Source: Apis mellifera
Taxonomy: Eukaryota; Arthropoda; Insecta; Hymenoptera; Apidae
Assembly (NCBI RefSeq): GCF_003254395.2
Contig: NC_037646.1
Location: 6,295,881-6,359,880, forward strand
Length of the DNA stretch: 64,000 nt
Direction of reading: 5' to 3'
A model generated the notes under the pieces. That model had not been told where the DNA came from. It worked only from the letters and a program-made list of their open reading frames with translations, and did no database searches. Every line of letters starts with the position of its first letter. The first letter of the stretch is position 1. Both the position numbers and the translations under genes were made by a program. Shown here piece after piece: positions 9,920-21,830 of the stretch.

Positions 9920-9980
9920 CACGTGTTGCTTTCTTATGTTAAAAGCGCGTTTAGAAAGAACGGTACGTTGCCATGGAAAC
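9920..9980 (+). promoter_or_regulatory. Perfect RFX X-box with nearby E-box
   Basis: GTTGCCATGGAAAC at 9967-9980 fits every position of the RFX/DAF-19 X-box consensus (RYYNYY AT RRNRAC). A palindromic E-box CACGTG sits at 9920-9925. X-boxes in animals typically lie within a few hundred bases of ciliary gene starts. No ciliary gene is recognised nearby, so function is inference. Confidence 0.35.
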
Positions 9981-10254
9981 AGATATTTTTCGTATGGCGA
10001 GATTAAATAAAATATATCTTTGTCGTGCGATATTGAACGATATATTTTATCTTTATTTCTATATTTTTTTTTTCCATTGTTTAGAGAATGAAAAATTTAG
10101 GACAGGAACTTTTTTATCCCCTCGAGCACGATATGATATAAAGATACTGGAACTTATATTAAAATGTATGCAAATTTCACGATTTCTTCATTTGCATTTT
10201 CCAACTGTTACGATACAAATTACAATGCTTAAGAAGTGGAAATATATAATATAA
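9973..10254 (+). other. Uncharacterised 93-codon open frame starting in the X-box
   Basis: An ATG in good context (GCCATGG) opens 93 codons, METDIFRMARLNKIYL..., ending in TAA. The composition is hydrophobic and aromatic with a TTT-driven Phe run. No family is recognised. The frame may be chance, since its start is the core of the X-box motif. Confidence 0.15.
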
Positions 10255-11819
10255 GGAGTTATACAAGTTTAACCTTTCTAAAGTTTTCTCATAACATTTC
10301 TTCTATAATTCACAAGATTAATCGAAGTTGCGATATTAACTTAAAGTCATTTGAGGATCATCAATTACAACAAGAAAATTCGAGATTACCTGAAGAATCA
10401 TATTTCTTGAAACTCTCCATAAATTGACAATTATCAATTTCAATTTGAAAATCGCTTAATCATCATTCAAACGATCTGAAGATTGAGAAATATTTTCAGA
10501 AATAATATTTGGATTATTTTTACAACATTTCTACAACAATTACGAATAAAACTATACAAATATACGTCAAATCGTGTTGCAAATTTACTCCAGTGAATTC
10601 ATAACGTTATCCAATGTTATCCTGCGGCAATATTAAGGATCATTTTGTACGAGGTTCGACCAATATTGCCATAATGTTGGTTGAAATGGTTGACGAATTA
10701 TTCACCAAGGAGCTGGCTATTCCATCCACCAAGTACGATGGATGTTTGCGAATCACTCGCGATTGTGCATAGTATTGGACGTCCCTATTGTACACGGTGT
10801 TCCATGCACACGAATCACGAATCTATTTATATTCCAAGGGGTACAATCTTGATACAATGTGCGAGCGTAAACGATTACAATCTTTTTAAAACAAGTTTAC
10901 GACGAAGTTGGAAAGTTGGGAATTCTATTGAACGGTCTTCTCTTATTTAATAACTTGCTTTAACTTATACTCGTGCAATGTGGGATCTAGGAAAATTGAA
11001 TCGATAAACTCGAGAACGAATAAATTCTTCCTTTTATATTTTATTTCAATAAATTTAAAGATTTCGTCTCGTCTCGTTTCTGGTCACGTTTCGCTTTTAA
11101 AATATTCATACTTGGAAAGTATCTTGGAAAAAAAATTTTTTTGGGCAAGATATTGATATTTGAAAGATGCGAGGCAAGATTCGATTTTCGAGGTAAAATT
11201 TGATTCATGAATCAAAATGATGAATGAGTTATGATGCAACAATGAAGAGAATGTTACATGGATTGATAATATTAGTTTGAAATATTAATAAAAAAAAATC
11301 AAGTAATAAAAAGAGATGATACACTGCGAGCTTTTTGATAGAAGGATTGTAAAATATATACGTAATAAGTTACGAGATGTAATATTCCTTGAAACCACGT
11401 CGAATCGTGCAACTTTTGTCCATCGTCCCTTTCCAACATCGTGATAAACTCAAAAAGTTCGAAATTCCAACGTAGATATTTAGAATAATAACATTTCCCA
11501 TCCTATTTACACAATAATTAAAAACCATCCAATTTAAATTTTCTTCCTTAAAAATTCCCCTTTAACTCTAATATATTCCACCTTCTATAACATTCATACA
11601 CAATATTTTCAACTACTTTAATTCAAATTTTTACTTTTAATTTTCTCTTTCATTACAATTCATACAATTAAAAAGTAAAAAACATATATACTTTTTTTAA
11701 ACTTTTCCTTCCAGATCACAATGAATTCGTCACAAACGAATAGTTAAGAAAAAAAAAAGAAGAAACCTAACAAAACTAGGAAAAATATTTAATCTCTCCT
11801 TACATACAACAGATCCAGA
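10255..11819. other. AT-rich sequence with a GC-richer block at 10620-10920
   Basis: Most of this is AT-rich. At 10620-10920 the composition rises and more than one frame is open. A minus-strand frame from about 10832 down to about 10650 reads WNTVYNRDVQYYAQ... and RKHPSYLVDGIASS... before a stop, and a plus frame is open across the same bases. No family is recognised. It could be a conserved regulatory block or an old coding fragment. Confidence 0.3.
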
Positions 11820-12280
11820 AATCCTAGGCTCCTCTCTCTCTCTCTCTGAACGCTGATTGGACGGGCAAATCCGACAATCGTAATTCCCTTTCACGCACGC
11901 GGTGATCCAACTGTGATCGAGGCGTGGAACGACAACGGTCGAGTGATGTACATCAACGAACAACGAGGCGATCACGTCTGACGCGTGACGTACCAATTCC
12001 ACTTGATCGACGCGTGTCACAACTCGGTCAATTAGATCGGCGGAAGTGATCGCGTATTCAATTCGTTTGCCCGGACAATGAAACGATAATCAGGATTAAC
12101 GACACCCCGAAATATCGGGATTATTCGGGGGGGGGGGCAAGTTTTCAACAGGGGTTGGGGCAATCCTCGCGGTAACCGAAACGGCGGTATAAAATACGCT
12201 TGCGTATGCGGATGGGTGAAAACGGGAGCAATTAACGGGTCCGAGTGCGAAATCGTGTAAGCGATTCTTGAATAAATAAC
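11820..12280. other. GC-richer island next to the 250 bp array
   Basis: This is CpG-rich compared with its flanks, with a short (CT)n at 11831-11850, a run of 11 G at about 12127-12137, and a TGACGTA element near 11986. Overlapping open frames on the minus strand reflect composition and show no recognisable domain. Confidence 0.4.
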
Positions 12281-13236
12281 CGAGCGAGACTTCCGTTTGC
12301 GATCCACTGGAATATCGCGTGGATCCCTTTGGAAAAAGGGGAATAAACAATTTTTTAATAATTGGGAAAAATTATTATTTGATTGGCGAGGATTTGTTCT
12401 TTGGTTCTAAGATGGAGCGTTTGAGAATTTGGAATTTTTAAAGATTTGTTGATGATGATTTTCGTTGTAAGTAAGAGATATTTTTTAAATAATAAAATAT
12501 TTTTTAAATAATAGATATTTTTTAAATAACCGAGCGAGACTTCCGTTTGCGATCCACTGGAATATCGCGTGGATCCCGTTTGGAAAAAGGGGAATAAACG
12601 ATTTTGCGTAATTGGGAAAAATTATTATTTGATTGGCGAGGATTTGTTCTTTGGATCTAAGATGGAGCGTTTGAGGATTTGGAATTTTTAAAGATTTGTT
12701 GATGATGATTTTCGTTGTAAGTAAGAGATATTTTTTAAATAATAAAATATTTTTTAAATAATAGATATTTTTTAAATAACCGAGCGAGACTTCCGTTTGC
12801 GATCCACTGGAATATCGCGTGGATCCCGTTTGGAAAAAGGGGAATAAACGATTTTCCGTAATTGGGAAAAATTATTATTTGATTGGCGAGGATTTGTTCT
12901 TTGGATCTAAGATGGAGCGTTTGAGGATTTGGAATTTTTAAAGATTTGTTGATGATGATTTTCGTTGTAAGTAAGAGATATTTTTTAAATAATAAAATAT
13001 TTTTTAAATAATAGATATTTTTTAAATAACCGAGCGAGACTTCCGTTTGCGATCCACTGGAATATCGCGTGGATCCCGTTTGGAAAAAGGGGAATAAACG
13101 ATTTTGCGTAATTGGGAAAAATTATTATTTGATTGGCGAGGATTTGTTCTTTGGATCTAAGATGGAGCGTTTGAGGATTTGGAATTTTTAAAGATTTGTT
13201 GATGATGATTTTCGTTGTAAGTAAGAGATATTTTTT
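12281..13236. repeat. 250 bp tandem array, 3.8 copies
   Basis: CGAGCGAGACTTCCGTTTGC starts at 12281, 12531, 12781 and 13031, exactly 250 bases apart. Copies 2 to 4 are almost identical; for example, only GCG versus CCG distinguishes them near the middle. Copy 1 is more diverged and has different bases after GGATCC. Each unit contains the inverted repeat GATCCAC-11-GTGGATC (first at 12301-12325), a TTTTTTAAATAAT repeat and a splice-donor-like GTAAGT. The last copy breaks off in a poly-T at about 13230. Confidence 0.97.
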
Positions 13237-15539
13237 TTATCAATTGGTGAGAGTTTTAAGGTTTGAGAATTTGGAAATAATAATTGGCAAGAGTTTTAAG
13301 GTTTAAAGTGATGAGAATTTAAATTTAGATATAAACAAAGATGGGTATATTTTTTATTCATTGAATATTAGAATTCTTTTTCTTAATTTCGGAAAAATAA
13401 TATTTTTTTTTTTAATCATTCCAGGTATATATTATAATTCACAGATTACATATATTAGTTTGATGAGTCTGTTTTGTATAAATACGTATATTATCCTCGA
13501 TACTCGCCATCATCAATCTTCATCACTTAAACCGCTGGCCCATCCACTCCACGTTTTCCACAAATACAAATTCGACAACTTCATCGATTTAAAATGACTA
13601 GCCATCTCCTCGTCGAGACGAGGAAATAAACATATTAATCAATATCACGAAATAAAACAAAACTGAAGAAGAGTTATAAATTTATTAGACTACGCGTGAT
13701 AAAATCCTGTTTGAAACAATATGATAGTAAATTAAGACCAATTAACCATATCGAAGTGTTCCACTTTGTGAAACAAATTAAATTAATCATCACTTTATAC
13801 TTTATATCATAATGAATCTTCTGTATAATATCTTTGTATACAATTATAGAGATCTCTTAGAAGAATATTCGATGTATGAAAAAATGAAAATTTCAGAGAA
13901 TTTTAAAAGTGAAAAAAACACTTCAAAATTTTTCAAATATTTTAAATCATCGAATGCATCTCGACCAATCCAAATGCTTGTTGAACAACTTAAAATAAAT
14001 AATTGCCATCAACCGGAAGTGGATGAAGCGCAATCACAATGTAATTATAATTGAAATCGATCTAAGATTCAGATAAGTACAATCATTTCGATCATCTACA
14101 CGAAGAAATCACAGAAAATTCTCCTATTGTAAATTATTATCGAACGAGATCGAAAGAATTCGAAGGAGCATTATTTCTATGACGACGAATTTCCTTTTTA
14201 GGGAGAAAGAATACAGAGAAGGAGCGCTGGAAAATATTTCCTTTTCCACGTTTCGTTTTCTACGCATAGAAATTTCGAGGAAAAGTTGTAATTAGAGGAA
14301 TGGCTGTCATGATTTTCGGAGTGGAGTAATTAGTGGAGTAACGAGAGGATCGTTTTGGATGTTTCTGATAAATTGTTAAACGATGGATAGGGGATTGTTG
14401 TGGAAATTTATCAATTAATAATTATTTTGTTAAAAAGTTTGGTTTCGATGGAAACTACTAGAAAGATTTAATTATGAGTAAAAGTGTGAATAAGATTAAA
14501 ATAACAGAGAATAATTAATGATATTTATTATTGTGAATTATTAAGATGATTTATTGTTGCTTCAATTATGAATGAAAAATAATATTATTTCATACAATAA
14601 CGATAATTCAATGTTTATCGATATCACTACTATTATATTCTCTTTGCATAATGCGCTCACCAATGTGTCACCAATTTCAAATTAATTAATTAATTAATTT
14701 TGCGAATAAATCTTCTAAATTTAAAAAGAAAAATTCCAATAATCTTACAAATATATATATTTCATTTAAATTATTTTCTAATTTAAAAAATTCCAATAAT
14801 CTCACAGATATATTTCATTTAAGAAACAGTTAAAAAAGAAGTACATTTTTCTTCGTTTCTTTCAAAAACGTTTATATAACAAATCGCAAAAAAAAAAAAA
14901 GAAAAAAGAAAAAGATTATCACGAAAAATTATTTCCAATATCGCGGATTACTCCTTTGTTCTAAACAATTTAGCTTGTAATTTCTGGAACGAAATTGAGG
15001 GTTCGGATTTCGAGATAGTTGCACGGGGAGAATTGCAACTAATTGGAAGAGTGTTTATTTTCACAGGGATATCGAACAGAATTGATCGTTTACCACCGAT
15101 ATCTAATATCTCGAAAGTTGCAGCAAAAATAACGCAATAATCGGAGGTTAAACGAGATTAAAAATAACGCGGTAATTGCCAGTCGAATAATTAATTAATT
15201 AATTTATCATAACCTTTCGATACCCTATTCGTCATCTTTTTCCCTTCTCTGAAATGAAATATGAAACGATGCTGCGTGTTTAACAAGTGATAAAAATTAC
15301 GATTATTGATAAAGAAAAGAAAGAGAAGGAGAATCTGAATTTTTTCCCGGAAATTAGATCATTAATACAAACAAGCTTTTAATACAAACGAGAGAAAGAA
15401 AAATCCGAGCAATAGTTGAATCTCGTTTTTCAAAAAAAAAAAAAAAAGGAAATCTCGTCATTTCCATTTTTCTTTTTTTCATTTCAAATCCAAATCACTC
15501 TACACTCGAACGATTATCGAACGTAACGCGTCTCGTGAT
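13237..15539. other. AT-rich sequence with one small open frame
   Basis: Mostly AT-rich, with TTAA repeats at 14679-14699. A true ATG at 13812 opens 80 codons to 14054 (MNLLYNIFVYNYRDLLEEY... ending NCHQPEVDEAQSQCNYN). That is long for DNA this AT-rich, but it matches nothing I know. Confidence 0.3.
13812..14054 (+). other. Small ATG-initiated open frame, 80 codons
   Basis: The protein is Asn/Lys/Tyr/Ser-rich and hydrophilic, without a signal peptide or membrane segment, and with an aromatic N-terminal stretch. Its third codon positions are AT-rich like the neighbourhood. No homolog is recognised. It could be a lineage-specific small protein or chance. Confidence 0.15.
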
Positions 15540-17050
15540 TAACAGGATCGATTTTTAAACACCGTGTACCGTGCATTGCCGCTTGTTTTATTACCTGTGT
15601 TTCAATTAATTCCCGGCGATACATTTGGCGAGGGAGGAGGAGGGGGGGAGGAGGATTCTACGAGCGCGAAAAATTGGAAACAATGTACGAACGAAGCGCA
15701 TACACTTCCTCGTTCGTGTACCGAAAAAAATGTCATTTTCAGGGAAGAATAACCGGGACAAATGTGTGCAACTGTTGCGGAATTATTGCGCATTTCTACT
15801 TGTTTAGCATTTGTGAGAAAATAATTTTTCTTTCTTTCTTCCTTTCTTTCTTTTTATTTCTTTGAAGCAACTCGATACTCTGTATTTAAAAATGATAAAG
15901 TGTTTGTCGTTTTATCCGTGGAATTTTTTCCTTTGAATTAGAATGGCTTTAAGATTAATATTTATAACAAGAACAGGATAAATAATTAATATTATGTTCA
16001 TAATTTCAATCAATTTTTGAAGTTGCTGAAGATACTGACAATTGAAAAATGTCAATGTTGGATCTTTATGTTCAAAAAAAATGTATATTTTAAATAAGTT
16101 GTATATTACTTCTGAGATAAGAAAGGCAATATTATTGGATTTTTTTTAGTCGACGTAGGCAAGATAAAATTCTATCACTTTAAGATTAAAGAAAACTGAA
16201 ATTGGAATTTGCTATATTCCTTTTAAGAAATAAATTTATAACAAACAAAAATATTCATAATGCGCATAAAATACTAAATTATTCGCTATTATTATATACG
16301 ATCGCCAAAAAACAGCCTTCAAATGAATTTAATTCTTTAATTTCAATCAAATTCCACTCCGAATACAAAACCTGTCAATAAACCAATAATTGAAGCCCAC
16401 TGACGCAAAAAAAAAAAAAGCGTCCCAATAAACGAATCACAATCTGTAAAAACCTTTCAATAAATCAATTACAATTCGACGAATTAAAAAGAAAAAAAAA
16501 AGGGGGGAAAGGAAAAAGGAATACGTTCGACGAAACTTCGACAAATTCAGGAAGCCTGTCGAACAGCCGAATCATTTTTGATAAATTAGAAATACGAATC
16601 TATCGAATCTTTGTCAAGTTTAATGAGAAATTTAATTGAAGCCATTTCAATTATATTGCAAACATCTTTTCGATAATTTCGTGGAAAATATCTTTTCTGT
16701 GAAATTAATCCTTATTTATCTTTATTGAAAAGCGAAAATTTAAAGGAGAAAATTTAATCCAGATCATCTTATAGTGTTGTACGAAGCAAGGATTTAAAAT
16801 TTTGAATTTCACTTCGAACATTTCCACTATTTAAGTTTATTCAAATCTTTGAAATCCCTCGTATCTTTAATTCGTTCTTTTTAAGATTAAAAAGATAAAA
16901 AAAAAAAATTATCGAAGCAGATTGAAAAATGTGGGATTGAAAAATGTCAACGTGCCAATCATCATCCTAGGTAATTAAAAGAAGAAGAAGAAGAAGAAGA
17001 AGAAAAAAGAAACGTGACGACATCATCATCGTTTGCTTTCCTTTAATTAG
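15540..17050. other. Mixed GC-richer and AT-rich sequence
   Basis: A GC-richer stretch lies at 15540-15800 with a GGAGGAGG-type purine tract. After it come CTTT repeats at 15830-15860, AT-rich DNA, and a (GAA)n microsatellite at 16981-17004. Confidence 0.4.
16981..17004. repeat. (GAA)n microsatellite
   Basis: Seven to eight GAA units, just upstream of the candidate exon at 17051. Confidence 0.95.
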
Positions 17051-17127
17051 AAATAACGAAGAAAGCAGTGAAAGCCGCGGATAATAAACCGGAAGCTCAC
17101 GTTCGGAAGCTGAGGGAACATTTTACG
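17051..17127 (+). other. Candidate internal exon, plus strand
   Basis: An acceptor with a pyrimidine tract (TTTGCTTTCCTTTAATTAG, ending 17050) precedes 77 bases with only one open frame. That frame reads ITKKAVKAADNKPEAHV then RKLREHFT, and runs into a consensus donor ACG|GTAAGA at 17128. The peptide is helix-like and basic, and its codons use G/C at third positions more than the surroundings. No family is recognised and no neighbouring exon could be joined. Confidence 0.25.
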
Positions 17128-18795
17128 GTAAGAGGAGCTTAACTCATTACGGACTGAGCGGTTAAATTAAGCATAAAAGTCACGTAAACCTTGCCTTATT
17201 GAGAAACGTAAATAAATAAAACGTGCATTGTTCTGCCAATTATGCAAGCTAGGTAAACAAAAATATAAGAAATATTTCAATATGATACAAAAAGAAAAAC
17301 AAAAATAATTTACTTATCCCATTTTTAAATTTTAAATTTTTATGTAATATTTCTTTACAAATTGATAATTTTTCTTTCTAGAATAAACAGTATATTTCGA
17401 TATTTCAAGAAATTTATATAATCTTTCCACGTTTCTCTTCACTTCTTTTCTTGCACTTACATTTTCTTGTATTTCTTGTATTAAAGGAAAAATAATAATG
17501 GAAAGACTTATAAAATACAATTCGACAAATATATAAATTGAATAAAAATTGTGCTTATACAAAATTTATGGATAAGTGTTGAAAAGATTGGTTCGTAAAC
17601 GGTTCACTGTCCATTTTTGTTTTCACAAGGGATATCAATCTCCCTGTGAATCGTTGAAAGGAAGGGAAACAAATTTCAAATGGAACGATCTCGTCTCTGA
17701 AGAATTGTAAAAATAATCGAAGATCTCCTAAGAACGAGGTAAGCGGATAATCTCCCTTAAAGTTATTGCAGATTTAATTTTCAAAAATATTATTCCTATC
17801 GAGGAATAAATCGATACTCATTAGACAAGTTTTCTTGCAAACTATATCAAAAATTTACCTTTTTCGTTTCTTTTTTCTTATTAATTTGAAATTTATATGC
17901 CAATCGAATAATTCAAATAATATTTGGAAAATAATCATTAGAAATAAAATACATTTGTTGAAATAATGACAACATAAAAATTAAAACTTTAAGAGAAATT
18001 TATCATAAAAGTTTTTGATTATCCTGTGAGATCGAATCTCAAATTTCGAAAAACTAGAAATGCGTACAATAAATTTGAAATCTTAATTTTTAAATCGACA
18101 ATTATAGAATTTCCTCGATCTTGTAGCATCGAAACGAAACAATCCATCTCGATGCAGCATCGAACCAACACACATTTACCGAATCATCGTGATGTGGCAC
18201 GCGCATACTTTCGTCTAATTGATGGAAAAAAGAAAAGAAGAGAGAGAGAGAGAAGGAAGAGATTAAAACAAAAAATAGAAAAAAAAAAAAGGGAGGGGAG
18301 GAAGAGAGAAACGCAGTGAAACGAGTCGCTCGTCGAGTCGAACAATGCGTAATAAACGTAAAACGCGAGCCTCGAGCGAATCGTTTCGAGCGAGTTTCGT
18401 TATTACGAACTCGTTCCCCTCGGCCTCTGGCCATTTTTCTTCTTTTTAGAATCCAGGCTGAATCGAAAGTTGTTTTACGACCTTCCTTCTGTTCGACGCC
18501 CGAATCCTCGGGCCCGAACCGCGCCATTTTAAAGATTGATGTCTCGTGCAAATGGCGGAGAACAGGATTTTTGCACCTGTGCCCGCTGATCGATCATCCT
18601 TCCTTTGCATACCAACAATCGAATACACTTGAGGGGCAAAGCTCTCACTTCGTGAAAGTGCTCTCGAAACTTATTTATTTATATTTTTTTTTTAGAACAA
18701 GTACTACAAGTTTTATTCATAAATGTATTCACATACCTTTTTGTCTATGTCTTTTTTCTCATCGAGAGTTTTATAAATTTCTGAACAACGTTAAT
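17128..18795. other. AT-rich DNA with a GC-richer block at 18140-18660
   Basis: The block at 18140-18660 contains a GA-rich purine tract (18235-18310) and a GC-rich segment near 18470-18600. Frames are open on both strands there without recognisable domains. The rest is AT-rich. Confidence 0.4.
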
Positions 18796-19497
18796 CACTG
18801 ATCAAGTATCGACAATAAAGAAAAAATCGAAAGGAAATTTCATTTCCATATAAAGATAATTATAAATATAACCCTCTTGAATTCGAGATTTTTAAATTCT
18901 AGAATTGGGGATAAGTTTAAAAAAAGAAAGAATCAGAATCAATATAAATATGAAAATTCGAAAATTACGGATTAAAGAAATTGACGGAAGGGAAACGAAG
19001 CCTTTCACTGATCACTGATCAAGTATCGACAGTAAGGAAAAGATTTAAAGGAAATTTCATTTCCATGTAAAGATAATTATAAGTATAACCTATAATCTCT
19101 TGATCCAGAATTCGGGATTTTTAAATTCTAGAATTGGGGATAAGTTTGAAAAAGAAAGAATCAGGATGTAAATATGAAAATTCGAAAATTATGATCTCGG
19201 TTTCGATCGTTGGACGAATCTTCAAAGGGGAGGAAATTGACGGAAGGGAAACGAAGCCTTTCACTGATCAAATCGACAGTAAAGAAAAGATCGAAAGGAT
19301 TCCATTTCCATATAAAGATAATTATAAATATAACCCTCTTGAATTCGGGATTTTTAAATTCTAGAATTGGGGATAAGTTTAAAAAAAGAAAGAACCAGGA
19401 TATAAATATGAAAATTATCGACGGTGATCTCGGTCTCGATCGTTGGACGAATCCTCAAAGGGGAGGAAATTGACGGAAGGGAAACGTTGAAGCCTTT
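18796..19497. repeat. Three-copy tandem duplication, 218-248 bp units
   Basis: Units begin CACTGATCA at 18796, 19014 and 19262. Shared landmarks are ATTTCCATATAAAGATAATT, TTTTTAAATTCTAGAATTGG and GAAATTGACGGAAGGGAAAC. The first copy lacks the GATCTCGGTTTCGATCGTTG block that copies 2 and 3 share, which explains its shorter length. Confidence 0.95.
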
Positions 19498-20434
19498 GCA
19501 TTTTTTCCATCAGACCTCCTCGTCTCTTACGTTTTCGTCGCAGCACGAAGAAACATTTAACCCGAGTTTGTCTGTTTGAACGGGCGACGAGACACGACGA
19601 GTCTCGAGAACGAGAACGCTTGACACGGATACGGGAAATGAGATGGAAATATAATTTGTACCTTCTTCTTCGAGACCTCTACTTATTAAAAAAAAAAAAA
19701 ACCGGGGGAGGAAATCCGTCGTTTTCAATCTTATCTAAGGCCGCGTTAAAGTTCGGTAAACAATCGGGCTTGGCTGGCCTATCCTCTTTGATATGGAAAT
19801 TTTTCGTCCAAATTCTTTCTTCCACCAACGTATTCTCTCGTTTCCGTTTCTTTCTGAAAGAATCTTTCCGTTTGGCCGAGTTATTGGCAGAGTTGCACAA
19901 CTTGGGGATTATTGGTTTATTTGATTTTTTTTTTAGACATTATATTTACGGGATAAGAATAATAGACTCGTGTGCTCTACTTGGATAACAATGCAGATCG
20001 GTCTGATTTATCATTGATACATAAGGAAAATGTAAATTTCTTTTCTCTTTCATTCAATTTCACCCGATTAATTATTCAATCATTCCCCAAAGAGGTCTAA
20101 AGGCGTTGTGGTACGATAATGTGGTGCACGTGTACACATAAATTTTCAAATTCTCCTACTACTTGTACGAAATTATAGGCTGCATTACCACTTGCGTTGT
20201 TAAACTTTTACTCCGACTACTCGTACGTATTAAAGTTGCGCTTCGTTAAAACGTTAGAATATTATTGCTCGTGATGGAATGTGCGCGGCAAAGAAAAGGG
20301 TTTGGGTTTCTGATATGTATAAATTATTCAATTATTCTAAGCGAATTAAGAAAATTTTAAAATTCGCCACGAGCTCTGTTTCTCATTAATTATCGAGCTT
20401 AAGGGGGGGAGGGAAAGAAAAAGACAAAAGAGCC
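19498..20434. other. Mixed composition, nothing recognised
   Basis: 19500-19900 is moderately GC-richer; the rest is AT-rich. I see no supported gene. Confidence 0.4.
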
Positions 20435-20442
20435 TTGTTAAT

Positions 20443-21160
20443 TACCTGCATTCCCTTAATTGATACCAAGGAAAGCGTTCAAATGGTTACAAAAAAAGGC
20501 AACAACGATTGCACCCCGCTCATACGGACTTCTCCATTTTTTTCTTTTCTTTCTTTTTTTTTTTTTTTATACCATTCCATCCTTTCAACTGTTCCATTCC
20601 TCGCTTCATCCCCGTGTTATCTTTTCTCATTCGCTCAACCATCCATCGCATTTTCATCGGTGCGCATCGTGTTTAAATATTTTCTTTAGAATAAAAGAAA
20701 CACTATATAAAATTACCGAGAATGCTTAAAATACTGCGAAACAATCCCTTCTAAAAATAATTATTATCGATGATATCTCCTCCATAACTGTTGAATGAAA
20801 AATAAAAATCGAATATTGCACAAAAATGTCTAAAAGCATCGAAACACGCTCCGAATATTTTCTTTTCCCCATCCAAGAATCTTAAAAATAGTATCAATAT
20901 TGTACAATATTGAATAATATTCATCTTCAAATATTTGTAATAAAAACTCGAATAACTCGATCACATCTAAAAACAATAGAGAAATACAACATTTGTTACA
21001 TTACAACATCGACCAACAATTTCAAAACACCGACCAAAAAAAAAGAAAAAAGAAAAATCGAAAAAGAATTCCCCCAAGTGCTCGAATCCCTCTAATTGAT
21101 ACGAAAGGAAAACGTTCAAGGGATTGCAGAGAAAACAGAGCGACGATTGCACCGCAGAAA
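20443..21160. repeat. Diverged duplicated segment (20443-20520 and 21075-21160)
   Basis: Both segments contain a TTAATTGATAC or CTAATTGATAC start, then a GGAAA..CGTTCAA block and an ACGATTGCACC block, in the same order and about 635 bases apart. Indels break the reading frame between copies, so this looks like a noncoding duplication. Confidence 0.55.
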
Positions 21161-21830
21161 GGGAAAACTCCCTCGGTTTTTGCCCTTCTCCCCTTCCCTC
21201 GCCCCAGCTTTTTTTCACCTCGAGCCACCTCCTTTCACTCTCCCCACCCCAATTTTACACGAACCTCGCTCGATTTTCGTTCAATCTGCCGATACACTCG
21301 CCCCCTCTTCCCCTTGCAGCCCACCCTCTTTGATCCCCCTTTATCGTTGGACCACGGTTACCGACGATTTAACAATAGCCAACCCCTGCCGCCACCCCCT
21401 GCTAATTTGCTCCGAATTTTTAACTGCATCCCCACTTGAAACGGTCGCGAAAAAACCTCCCTCGCATTTCATCCCCTCCCCAGCGCTCCCCATTGTTCTC
21501 CTTTCTTCCTCTTTCGCGAGGACAGCTATGTCCTCTACCTCCTCCTCCTCTTCTCTCTTTCATCTCCCTTCCACGTGCAATTTGGTTGGAACACACGTGA
21601 CGATGTGGTGGAAAATTCTAAAGATAGGCCACCCCTCGGCTCGATGCTCGCCTCTAATCTCCACGTTTCGTTTATGGTTAACGTATGGCGAGCAAAAGAA
21701 AATGCGCATATTGGGGTGGATATCCGCGACGATGATTGCGATGCCATGGTTTCGAGGGAAGGGGGTGGATTTGTCGAAGAAAAACGAGTGGAGTAATTCT
21801 TTGGATGGATAGGTATTGATTAACATTTTG
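21060..21830. other. C-rich island with the longest open frame outside BRCA1
   Basis: This is a CpG- and C-rich block. A plus-strand frame is open from about 21096 to 21812 (238 codons), but a second plus frame and several minus frames are also open over much of it. The peptide is Pro/Ser/Leu-rich, as expected from C-rich DNA that makes stop codons scarce. No domain is recognised. It is more likely a regulatory island than a gene. Confidence 0.4.

Noticed and set aside
12281..13236. CRISPR-like regular repeat
   Set aside because: Units are 250 bp and directly adjacent without unique spacers; the DNA is eukaryotic.
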